Assembly (NCBI GenBank): GCA_016193545.1
Contig: JACPSA010000057.1
Coordinates: forward strand, 1 to 11,086
Length of the DNA: 11,086 nucleotides
From: Chloroflexota bacterium
Lineage (GTDB): Bacteria; Chloroflexota; Dehalococcoidia; Dehalococcoidales; UBA2162
Direction: 5' to 3'
Part shown: positions 5,349 through 11,086 of the stretch, piece by piece
Position numbering within the stretch: position 1 is the stretch's first letter
Layout of the letters: each line of letters starts with the position of its first letter
Notes under the pieces: generated by a model
The model's database searches: none
What the model was told of the DNA's origin: nothing
The model's input: only the letters and a program-made list of their open reading frames with translations
Program-made: the position numbers and the translations under genes

Positions 5349-6615
5349 CGCTTTTCATCTGCCTGATTTGAGGCGTCGCATTCTTTTGACCCTGGGTATT
5401 CTGGTAGTGTTTCGTTTTGTGGCTCATGTGCCTCTACCCGGAGTGGATGCCGCTGCCCTCAGGTCACTGTTTGAACGTAATTCACTGATAGGTATGCTCG
5501 ATATGTTCAGCGGTGGTGCCATGCGGAATTTCAGTGTGGCGGCGATGGGGGTTTATCCCTACATAACCGCTTCAATCATTATCCAACTGATGGTGCCGGT
5601 TATTCCCTGGTTACAGGCACTGTCTCAGGAAGGGGAAGCTGGCCGGGATAAGGTTAATCAGATTACTCACTGGCTGACGGTGCCGCTGGCTGGCCTGGCC
5701 GGCTACGGCCAGATAGTCTTGCTGCGGCGAGAGGGCGTGGTGGCTAGTGCCGAAGTACTGCCCACGGTAGCCATGGTTTTTGCCCTGATGGCGGGAACAA
5801 TGTTCCTGGTCTGGCTGGGTGAGCGTATTACTGAATATGGCATCGGTAACGGGATATCAATAATAATTTTCGCCGGTATTGTCGCTGGTTTACCGGAGAT
5901 GATTGGTAGCGGCTTTCTGGCCGGGGGACAGTTTGGCGGTCTGATTGCTTACGTTCTGATTGGCCTGGCCACCGTTGTCGCCATCGTTATTTTTACCGAG
6001 GCACACCGGCGGATTCCGGTGCAATATGCCCGCACCGTCTTTCGTGGTAATCGCATGTATAAACAATCGGGGGGGACACATATCCCGTTGCGGGTAAACG
6101 CCGCCGGCATGATACCGCTTATCTTTGCCATGTCAATGGTACTCTTTCCGGGGATGGTGGCCAGTTATTTTGCCGGTCCGGCTGACAACCCTAATTTCGC
6201 TAATACTATCATGAAGCTGTTTGATCCTAATGCCGCTATGCCTCTGGGTTTATTTTACTGGGGACTCTATTTTCTGCTGGTAATCGGCTTTGCCTTCTTT
6301 TACACCATGGTAATTTTCCAGCAGCAGGATTTGCCGGGTACCCTGCAACGGCAGGGGGGATTTATTCCCGGAATCCGGCCGGGGAAACATACGGCTACTT
6401 ATTTTAACAACGTGGTTAAACATATTACCTGGGCCGGGGCTCTCTTTCTGGCGCTGGTCGCGGTAGTACCTTTCTTGGCCCGGGAGATTACCAATGTCCA
6501 GGTGATACAGTTGTCCAGCATGGGCTTATTGATTGTAGTCGGTGTTGTTCTGGACACGATGAAACAAGTGGAAGCGCAGCTGGTGATGCGGCGCTATGAA
6601 GGCTTTATCAAGTAA
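5302..6615 (+). CDS. secY: Protein translocase subunit SecY
   Basis: SecY is the channel of the SecYEG translocon in the inner membrane, used for export and membrane insertion. The 437 aa protein has about ten hydrophobic segments. Visible signatures are FVAHVPLPGVD (39-49) after the first membrane span, YPYITASIIIQL (85-96), RRIPVQYAR (236-244), IPLRVNAAGMIP (261-272), GGFIPGIRPG (352-361) in the cytosolic loop and LDTMKQVEAQLVMRRYEG (417-434) at the end. GGAGG at 5291-5295 lies six bases before the ATG. The start lies 47 bases inside rplO, an unusually long overlap; no later ATG gives a full N terminus, since residues 10-30 match the expected amphipathic start. Length is normal and no key region is missing. 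Confidence 0.99.
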   Translation: MRPRQTRPRLLQAAIDAFHLPDLRRRILLTLGILVVFRFVAHVPLPGVDAAALRSLFERNSLIGMLDMFSGGAMRNFSVAAMGVYPYITASIIIQLMVPVIPWLQALSQEGEAGRDKVNQITHWLTVPLAGLAGYGQIVLLRREGVVASAEVLPTVAMVFALMAGTMFLVWLGERITEYGIGNGISIIIFAGIVAGLPEMIGSGFLAGGQFGGLIAYVLIGLATVVAIVIFTEAHRRIPVQYARTVFRGNRMYKQSGGTHIPLRVNAAGMIPLIFAMSMVLFPGMVASYFAGPADNPNFANTIMKLFDPNAAMPLGLFYWGLYFLLVIGFAFFYTMVIFQQQDLPGTLQRQGGFIPGIRPGKHTATYFNNVVKHITWAGALFLALVAVVPFLAREITNVQVIQLSSMGLLIVVGVVLDTMKQVEAQLVMRRYEGFIK

Positions 6616-6656
6616 GCGGGACTTTCCGCCAGTTTGAAGTAGGGGTAAAATAAGAA

Positions 6657-7325
6657 GTGTATATTATTTTTCTGGGTGCCCCCGGTGCCGGTAAGGGAAC
6701 ACAGGCGGCTAGAGTGGCACAGGAGCTGAACCTGCTCCATATTGCCACCGGCGACCTGTTCCGGCAGGCATTAGAAAAAGGGACTGAGCTGGCCAAACAG
6801 GTTAAAGCTTATATGGAACAGGGAAAGCTGGTGCCTGACGAGATAACAATAAGAGTGGTCTTGGAGCGTATAGCCGCCCCGGGTTCACCATCCGGAGTAA
6901 TTTTCGATGGCTTTCCCAGGAATCGGAAACAGGCTGAGGCTTTAGACCGGACTCTGGCGGAGCAAGGTAAGGTGATAGATAAGGTGGTCTACATTAGAGT
7001 CTCCGAGAAGGAGTTATTGAAGCGGCTTAGCGGGCGCTGGATTTGTCGTCAGTGCCAGGCATCATATCATCCGGTCGATTCTCCGCCAAAGGTGCGGGGT
7101 AAGTGCGACCGTTGCGGCGGCGAGCTATATCAACGCTCTGATGACAAACTTGAAACAGTGAAGAAGCGGTTGCAGGTTTATTTTAGCGAGACGGCTCCCC
7201 TTATTGATTACTATGCCCGGGCGAGTAAGCTATTAGAGGTGGATGGAGAGGGGAGCGTTGATGAGGTAACAGCCAGAATGATAGCGGCGCTGCATGGAGA
7301 GTTTGCCGGCTCGAGGGAGCGGTGA
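6657..7325 (+). CDS. adk: Adenylate kinase, long form with zinc-type lid
   Basis: The enzyme catalyses ATP + AMP to 2 ADP in the cytosol. The Walker A loop GAPGAGKGT is at 7-15, the AMP-binding TGDLFR at 31-36 and FDGFPR at 83-88, and R160-D162-D163 lie after the lid. The lid (about 125-160) has C130, C133, C150 and C153, the four-cysteine zinc-binding type seen in many Gram-positive and related bacteria rather than the His/Ser/Asp type of E. coli. Length is 222 aa, normal for the long form. The start is GTG at 6657 with AGGGG at 6641-6645; this places the Walker loop close to the N terminus as expected. The stop overlaps the map start (GTGA). Confidence 0.98.
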   Translation: MYIIFLGAPGAGKGTQAARVAQELNLLHIATGDLFRQALEKGTELAKQVKAYMEQGKLVPDEITIRVVLERIAAPGSPSGVIFDGFPRNRKQAEALDRTLAEQGKVIDKVVYIRVSEKELLKRLSGRWICRQCQASYHPVDSPPKVRGKCDRCGGELYQRSDDKLETVKKRLQVYFSETAPLIDYYARASKLLEVDGEGSVDEVTARMIAALHGEFAGSRER

Positions 7326-8071
7326 GTCTGGTTATCAAATCCGACAAAGAAATTGCCGTAATGCGGCAGGCGGGCAGGATTGTAGCTACCGTACTGCGAG
7401 TGCTAAGTTCAAAGATGAGAGCGGGGATGAAAACTGAGGAGCTGGATGATATTGCGGTTAGAGAACTGAAAAAGCTGGGAGCGAAATCCTCGTTCAAGGG
7501 GTATCGCGGGTTTCCGGCCACTCTCTGCGTATCAGTTAATGATGAGATAGTACACGGGATTCCGGGGAAACGGATTTTGCAGGAGGGTGATATCGTATCC
7601 CTTGATTTTGGCGCCATTTTTCAGGGTTTTCACGGTGATGCTGCCGTAACCGTGGGTGTGGGTAAGATTAGCCCGCAGGCAGAACGGCTTATTGCCGCGA
7701 CAGAGGGTGCTCTGCAAGCAGGCATTGCGGCGGCCTGTCCTGGGGCAAGACTTGGTGATGTTTCGGTGGCGATTCAGCGTTACGCTGAATCAAGAGGCTA
7801 TTCGGTGGTGCGTGAGTACACCGGGCATGGTATTGGCCGCGAGATGCATGAAGAGCCGCAAATACCTAATTTTGGTTTGCCGGGGCAGGGACTGGTATTG
7901 AAGAAAGGTATGACTCTGGCTATTGAGCCTATGGTGAATATCGGTGATTGGCGTACCACGGTGGCTGATGACCACTGGACGGTATCCACCAGTGACGGGA
8001 GTCTCTCTGCCCACTTTGAACATACTATTGCCGTTACTGATGCTGAGGCCGAGGTACTGACCAGTTTGTAG
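7322..8071 (+). CDS. map: Methionine aminopeptidase, type I
   Basis: This enzyme removes the initiator methionine from new proteins as they leave the ribosome. All expected active-site residues of the pita-bread fold are present: H79 in VHGIP, metal ligands D95 (SLDFG), D106 (HGDAA), H169 (GHGIG), E202 (IEPM) and E233 (FEH), plus H176 (MHEEP). It has no N-terminal zinc finger or SH3-binding extension, so it is the short type Ia form, 249 aa. The GTG start at 7322 overlaps the adk TGA by four bases, with GAGGGAG at 7313-7319. Its place beside ribosomal genes and secY fits co-translational work. Confidence 0.98.
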   Translation: MSLVIKSDKEIAVMRQAGRIVATVLRVLSSKMRAGMKTEELDDIAVRELKKLGAKSSFKGYRGFPATLCVSVNDEIVHGIPGKRILQEGDIVSLDFGAIFQGFHGDAAVTVGVGKISPQAERLIAATEGALQAGIAAACPGARLGDVSVAIQRYAESRGYSVVREYTGHGIGREMHEEPQIPNFGLPGQGLVLKKGMTLAIEPMVNIGDWRTTVADDHWTVSTSDGSLSAHFEHTIAVTDAEAEVLTSL

Positions 8072-8082
8072 ATAGGGTGGTT

Positions 8083-8307
8083 ATGCCTAAGACAAAAAAG
8101 GAAACAATCGAGGTTGAAGGAGTAGTGGCTGAGTCTTTGCCTAATGCCATGTTCCGTGTTGAGCTGGCTAATGGACATAAGGTATTGGCTCACATTTCCG
8201 GTAAGATAAGAATGCACTACATCAGAATATTACCCGGTGATAAGGTGCTGGTTGAGCTTTCACCTTATGACCTGAACCGGGGCCGGATTACCTATCGATT
8301 CAAGTAA
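8083..8307 (+). CDS. infA: Translation initiation factor IF-1
   Basis: IF-1 is an OB-fold protein that binds the A site of the 30S subunit during initiation with IF-2 and IF-3. The core ETIEVEGVVAESLPNAMFRV (7-26), followed by LANGHKVLAHISGKIRMHYIRI, PGDKVLVELSPYDL and the RGRITYRFK end is unmistakable. I choose ATG 8083 (74 aa, start MPKTKKETIE) over the in-frame GTG at 8077, which would add MV: AGGG at 8074-8077 fits spacing to 8083, and nothing suitable lies before 8077. The usual length is 72, and the extra residues are in the basic start. It follows map by 11 bases. Confidence 0.97.
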   Translation: MPKTKKETIEVEGVVAESLPNAMFRVELANGHKVLAHISGKIRMHYIRILPGDKVLVELSPYDLNRGRITYRFK

Positions 8308-8346
8308 TCATGGTGGCAGGTACTATGAGAGGTAGTTATATTAATT

Positions 8347-8460
8347 ATGAAAGTTAAGGCTTCAGTTAAAGTGCGCTGTGAAAAGTGCAGAGTGATTAAG
8401 CGGCATGGGGTAGTCATGGTTATCTGTCCTAACCCCAAACATAAGCAGAGGCAGGGCTAA
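8347..8460 (+). CDS. rpmJ: 50S ribosomal protein L36, zinc-binding
   Basis: L36 is the smallest ribosomal protein, a zinc-ribbon peptide in the large subunit. The reading frame encodes 37 aa, MKVKASVKVRCEKCRVIKRH and on to CPNPKHKQRQG, with zinc ligands C11, C14, C27 and H32 all present, so it is the C+ form. It starts at ATG 8347 and ends TAA 8458-8460. No good ribosome binding site stands at the usual distance: AGAGG at 8328-8332 is 14 bases away. A 15-codon frame (8310-8357) starting two bases after the infA stop runs across the rpmJ start and might carry ribosomes to it. Confidence 0.96.
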   Translation: MKVKASVKVRCEKCRVIKRHGVVMVICPNPKHKQRQG

Positions 8461-8485
8461 TATCCGCCGCATGAGGAGGGAATAG

Positions 8486-8875
8486 ATGGCACGTATCGCT
8501 GGGGTTGATATTCCCAATAAGAAGCAAATCTGGGTGGCGTTACAGTATATCTACGGCATTGGCCCCACCCTGAGTCAGAAGATTGTGGCTCAGGCTGGCA
8601 TTAATCCCGGGGTCAGGACAGAGGTCCTGACTGAAGGCGAAGTCAACCGTCTGCGGGAGATTGTTGACAAGGAATATACGGTTGAGGGTGAGCTGAGAAG
8701 AGAAAAAGACCTTAATATCAAACGCCTCATTGAGGTCGGCAGCTATCGAGGTTCCCGGCACCGCCATAACCTGCCGGTTAGGGGGCAGCGGACACGTACC
8801 AATGCCCGTACCCAGCGTGGTACCCGTAAGACGGTAGCCGGCAGAGGCAAGAGACGCGGTGTGGCTAAGAAGTAG
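8486..8875 (+). CDS. rpsM: 30S ribosomal protein S13
   Basis: S13 lies at the top of the 30S head and contacts L5 across the subunit bridge and the P-site tRNA through its tail. It has MARIAGVDIPNKK at the start, YIYGIGP (21-27) in the helix-two-turn-helix region, SYRGSRHRHNLPVRGQRTRT (86-105) and a long basic tail ending in KKRR-like repeats GKRRGVAKK. Length 129 aa is slightly longer than the E. coli 118. GAGGAGGG at 8473-8480 is a strong binding site. Only 25 bases separate it from rpmJ, so there is no room for the S4-binding pseudoknot leader that precedes rpsM in E. coli. Confidence 0.99.
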   Translation: MARIAGVDIPNKKQIWVALQYIYGIGPTLSQKIVAQAGINPGVRTEVLTEGEVNRLREIVDKEYTVEGELRREKDLNIKRLIEVGSYRGSRHRHNLPVRGQRTRTNARTQRGTRKTVAGRGKRRGVAKK

Positions 8876-8916
8876 CCTGGTAATAATTTGAGTAAATCTG
8901 GTGAGAGAGGGTTAAA

Positions 8917-9324
8917 ATGACAACACAAAAACGGCCAACTAGGAGCAGAAAGCGGGAGCGGAAGTCTATTCCGTCAGGCAAAGCCTATATTCAGTCTACT
9001 TTTAATAATACTATTGTGACGCTGACCGACCCGCAGGGGGCGGTTCTGGCCTGGGGAAGCTCGGGGACGGCCGGGTTCAAGGGCTCACGTAAAGGCACTC
9101 CCTATGCGGCTCAACTGGCGGCCCGTGATGCGGCACGGAAAGCTATGGAGCATGGCTTACGCCAGGTGGAGGTTTACGTGGAGGTTTACGTTAAAGGTCC
9201 GGGCAGCGGGCGGGAGGCGGCTATCCGTTCTCTGCAGAGCTCAGGCCTTTATATTACCAGTATTACGGATGTGACCCCAATCCCGCATAACGGTTGTCGT
9301 CCTCCCAAGAGAAGGCGGGTGTGA
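8917..9324 (+). CDS. rpsK: 30S ribosomal protein S11 with a four-residue internal duplication
   Basis: S11 is a platform protein of the 30S subunit, near the E site and the mRNA exit. The core is clear: STFNNTIVTLTD (27-38), GSRKGTPYAAQLAA (56-69), AMEHG (76-80), VKGPGSGREAAIRSLQ (92-107) and the universal end DVTPIPHNGCRPPKRRRV. At 135 aa it is longer than the common 127-131. Residues 84-91 read VEVYVEVY where relatives such as B. subtilis have a single LEVTV-like strand, and the DNA is an exact 12-base tandem duplication. The frame is kept. The ATG at 8917 has GAGAGAGGG at 8903-8911. The insertion is either a true lineage feature or a local assembly or sequencing error. Confidence 0.98.
   Translation: MTTQKRPTRSRKRERKSIPSGKAYIQSTFNNTIVTLTDPQGAVLAWGSSGTAGFKGSRKGTPYAAQLAARDAARKAMEHGLRQVEVYVEVYVKGPGSGREAAIRSLQSSGLYITSITDVTPIPHNGCRPPKRRRV
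9166..9189 (+). repeat. Exact 12-base in-frame tandem duplication in rpsK
   Basis: GTGGAGGTTTAC occurs twice with no mismatch, at 9166-9177 and 9178-9189, and the next codon GTT begins like a third copy. It adds residues VEVY (either 84-87 or 88-91) to the beta strand before the conserved KGPG motif of S11. Because neither synonymous base has diverged, the event looks recent or artefactual. Confidence 0.9.
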
Positions 9325-9332
9325 GATAAAAG

Positions 9333-9959
9333 ATGGGCAGATATACTGGGTCAGTTTGTAAGTTATGCCGCCGCACCGGTGAGAAGTTGATACTGAAAGG
9401 GAGCCGGTGTGTTGTCAAATGCACTCTGGATAGACGGTCTAAACCTCCGGGGCAGCAGTCGGGACAGCGCCGCCGCCGGGTTTCCGACCGCGGTCTTCAG
9501 TTAATCGAGAAACAGAAAGTGCGTTATAGCTATGGAATGCTGGAGAGACAGTTCCGGCGATTTTTTGCTCGAGCTGCTAAACAGCAGGGCATCACCGGAG
9601 ACAATCTGATAGTGCTACTGGAAAGGCGTCTGGATAATGTTGTCTACCGTCTGGGCTTCGCTGAATCGCGTGCCCAGGCCCGGCAGCTGGTTCAGCACGG
9701 ACATATCATGCTTAACGGACGGAAGAATAATATACCATCTTCCTTGGTCAAAGAAGGTGATACCATTAGCTGGAAAGAGGGCAGCATCAAGACTGAGTAT
9801 TATAAGCAATTGGTGGCTAATATTCAGTCTAAGTCGGTAGTCTCGTGGTTGAGCCTGGATAGACAGACTCTGGCGGGCCAGGCCTTGTCTTTGCCTACCC
9901 CCGGTGACATCGACGCCAAATTTGACGGCAAGACTATAGTTGAGTACTACTCGCGATAA
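9333..9959 (+). CDS. rpsD: 30S ribosomal protein S4, zinc-binding form
   Basis: S4 nucleates 30S assembly by binding the 16S rRNA five-way junction and forms part of the mRNA entry tunnel. The 208 aa product starts MGRYTGSVCKLCRRTGEKL and has C9, C12, C26 and C30, the zinc-binding N terminus found in Thermus and other bacteria but not E. coli. The middle region YGMLERQFRRFF (67-78) and the S4 RNA-binding domain LLERRLDNVVYRLGFA (95-110) through LNGRK are intact, and it ends IVEYYSR. It starts nine bases after the rpsK stop with only a weak binding site (GAGA at 9322-9325), so coupling to rpsK is likely. Its TAA is part of the rpoA binding site. Confidence 0.98.
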   Translation: MGRYTGSVCKLCRRTGEKLILKGSRCVVKCTLDRRSKPPGQQSGQRRRRVSDRGLQLIEKQKVRYSYGMLERQFRRFFARAAKQQGITGDNLIVLLERRLDNVVYRLGFAESRAQARQLVQHGHIMLNGRKNNIPSSLVKEGDTISWKEGSIKTEYYKQLVANIQSKSVVSWLSLDRQTLAGQALSLPTPGDIDAKFDGKTIVEYYSR

Positions 9960-9965
9960 GGAGGT
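9957..9965 (+). promoter_or_regulatory. Near-perfect Shine-Dalgarno for rpoA, overlapping the rpsD stop
   Basis: TAAGGAGGT matches the anti-Shine-Dalgarno almost fully. It includes the rpsD TAA (9957-9959) and stands seven bases (from GGAGG) before the TTG at 9972, the best binding site in the window in front of its weakest start codon. It decides the rpoA start. Confidence 0.85.
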
Positions 9966-9971
9966 AGCGTT

Positions 9972-10931
9972 TTGTCCAGCCTCATAGTGCCAAAGATTGA
10001 TTGTATTGAAACTAGAGATAACTTTGGGCGGTTTGTTGCCGAACCGCTGGAGAAGGGTTTTGGTATTACGGTGGGCAATACCCTGCGCCGGGTATTGCTT
10101 GGCCATCTTCAGGGGGCGGCGGTAACCAGGGTTAAAATTGAAAATATTCAACATGAATTTGCGGCCATTCCTTATGTAAAAGAGGATGTCATCGAGTTTC
10201 TGCTTAATGTTAAGGCGTTGAGGTTAAAGCCGCTCTCCGGACGGCCGGGCAAGCTGATACTGGAAGCGGAAGGGGAGGGGCGAATTACGGCAGCGGATAT
10301 TAAGCCCTCAGCCGACTTTGAGATTGTCAATCCTGAACTTTATCTGGCTACACTGGATTCACCCGAAGCCAGGCTTTATGCGGAGTTCGATGTGGAATTA
10401 TCCAAGGGTTTTAAGGAGGCTGAATCCACTGAGAATCTCCCGGTGGGAGTAATTCCGGTGGATGCCATCTTTACCCCGACGCGTAAGGTTAATTTTACCG
10501 TTGAGCCGATTCATGTCGGCCAGGATACCAGTCTTGAGCGGTTGTATCTGGAAGTGTGGACGGATGGTACCATATCACCCACCGATGCCATTAGCCGCGG
10601 TGCTGAAATTCTGGCCGGGCAACTGGCTTCATTTGTCAATTATACCCGTATTTCCACGCAAGAAGAGGCCAGCCACTCATCTATTCCTGACGAGCAGTAC
10701 AATATGCCGGTAGAGCAATTGAACTTATCAGTACGGACTCTGAACTGCCTGCGGCGTGGCGGTATTGCTACGGTAGGAGCACTGGTCGCCAAGGAAGAGA
10801 AGGACTTGTTAGCACTGCGTAATTTCGGGCAGAAGTCTAAACAGGAGATAGTTGAGCGTCTTGAGGGACTGGGGCTTTCCCTGGCTTCTCACGACAAGGG
10901 CAGCGAGGAAGAGGCGGAAGAGGAAAGTTAG
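9972..10931 (+). CDS. rpoA: DNA-directed RNA polymerase subunit alpha
   Basis: Alpha dimerises to scaffold RNA polymerase assembly, and its C-terminal domain contacts promoter UP elements and activators. The N-terminal domain (about 1-228) has FGRFVAEPLEKGFGITVGNTLRRVLL (18-43 region) and VTRVKIENIQHEF; a linker (about 229-247) joins it to the C-terminal domain (248-303), NLSVRTLNCLRRGGIATVG, with R255, N258, C259, G286, K288 and S289 matching the E. coli DNA-contacting residues R265, N268, C269, G296, K298 and S299. The protein ends in an acidic tail SEEEAEEES. At 319 aa it is of normal length. The TTG start is chosen because of the strong binding site just upstream and the fit of the next residues. 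Confidence 0.98.
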   Translation: MSSLIVPKIDCIETRDNFGRFVAEPLEKGFGITVGNTLRRVLLGHLQGAAVTRVKIENIQHEFAAIPYVKEDVIEFLLNVKALRLKPLSGRPGKLILEAEGEGRITAADIKPSADFEIVNPELYLATLDSPEARLYAEFDVELSKGFKEAESTENLPVGVIPVDAIFTPTRKVNFTVEPIHVGQDTSLERLYLEVWTDGTISPTDAISRGAEILAGQLASFVNYTRISTQEEASHSSIPDEQYNMPVEQLNLSVRTLNCLRRGGIATVGALVAKEEKDLLALRNFGQKSKQEIVERLEGLGLSLASHDKGSEEEAEEES

Positions 10932-10961
10932 CCGGACCGGAAGGCATAGAGGTAAAGTAAG

Positions 10962-11086
10962 ATGGCAAATAGAGTACATAGAAGAAAAACAGGCAAGACC
11001 TCGGGTTATCGGCAGGCGATGTACCGTAACCTGGTGACCGACCTGCTGGGTTATGAGAAGATTACCACTACCGAGTCTAAAGCTGA
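10962..11086 (+). CDS. rplQ: 50S ribosomal protein L17, N-terminal part (3' end outside window)
   Basis: Only the first 41 codons are visible before the window ends. L17 is a large-subunit protein near the exit tunnel, and rpoA-rplQ is the standard gene order. The visible MYRNLVTDLLGYEKITTTESKA matches the family pattern of a basic start followed by RNL.T.L..HE.I.TT..KA. The first 20 residues (MANRVHRRKTGKTSGYRQAM) differ from the more usual MRHRK-type start, with Tyr in place of the usual His before R-x-AM. AGAGGT at 10948-10953 stands eight bases before the ATG. The identification is firm from motif and position; the rest of the protein cannot be judged. Confidence 0.93.
   Translation, partial: MANRVHRRKTGKTSGYRQAMYRNLVTDLLGYEKITTTESKA

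Noticed and set aside
6616..6629. Small hairpin GCGG/CCGC after secY as a terminator
   Set aside because: Only four pairs and no T run follows; adk comes directly after.
8461..8485. An S4-binding pseudoknot leader before rpsM as in the E. coli alpha operon
   Set aside because: The spacer is 25 bases and mostly ribosome binding site, too short for that structure.
9615..10154. A 179-codon open frame on the minus strand across rpsD and rpoA
   Set aside because: It lies opposite two certain genes, spans their junction, has no recognisable domain and is what codon bias of the sense genes would produce.
1..11086. A hidden defence, mobile or novel gene system
   Set aside because: All frames of coding quality are accounted for by conserved ribosomal, secretion and transcription genes; no gap is large enough for another gene of note.

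Overview
This window is one uninterrupted stretch of the bacterial S10-spc-alpha ribosomal protein cluster, read entirely on the + strand. It runs from the last codons of rpsC to the first 41 codons of rplQ. The order is rpsC(partial)-rplP-rpmC-rpsQ-rplN-rplX-rplE-rpsN-rpsH-rplF-rplR-rpsE-rpmD-rplO-secY-adk-map-infA-rpmJ-rpsM-rpsK-rpsD-rpoA-rplQ(partial). I see no tRNA, rRNA, mobile element, CRISPR array or foreign-looking gene, and no gene-free stretch above 90 bases.

The organism is a bacterium with moderate GC that uses ATG, GTG and TTG starts and strong GGAGG-type ribosome binding sites. Several features are compatible with Chloroflexota (perhaps Dehalococcoidia) or a Firmicutes-like lineage: the S10, spc and alpha blocks are fused, adk-map-infA-rpmJ sit between secY and rpsM, S14, S4, L36 and L24 are zinc-binding forms, and S3 has a long Ala/Pro/Lys tail. 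I favour Chloroflexota from the general look of the proteins, but this is an impression; no search was run.

Region by region: 1-1861 holds the end of the S10 block and the start of the spc block (S3 tail, L16, L29, S17, L14, L24). Positions 1862-5348 hold the spc ribosomal proteins L5, S14, S8, L6, L18, S5, L30 and L15. Positions 5302-8071 hold the non-ribosomal insert of SecY translocon, adenylate kinase and methionine aminopeptidase. Positions 8083-11086 hold IF1, L36, S13, S11, S4, RNA polymerase alpha and the start of L17. Genes are packed tightly, and many starts overlap the previous stop, which suggests translational coupling. Together they make ribosomal subunit proteins, the initiation factor, the transcription enzyme core and the machinery for export and N-terminal processing of new proteins.

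I do not see a new biological system here. The strongest oddity is an exact 12-base in-frame tandem duplication inside rpsK (9166-9189), which adds four residues to a beta strand of S11 just before its conserved KGPGSGRE motif. Others are a 10-base tandem duplication carrying the Shine-Dalgarno sequence before rpsQ, a degenerate repeat in the S3 tail, a 47-base rplO/secY overlap, and hairpins in the gaps before rpsE and rpmD, one of which may cover the rpmD ribosome binding site.
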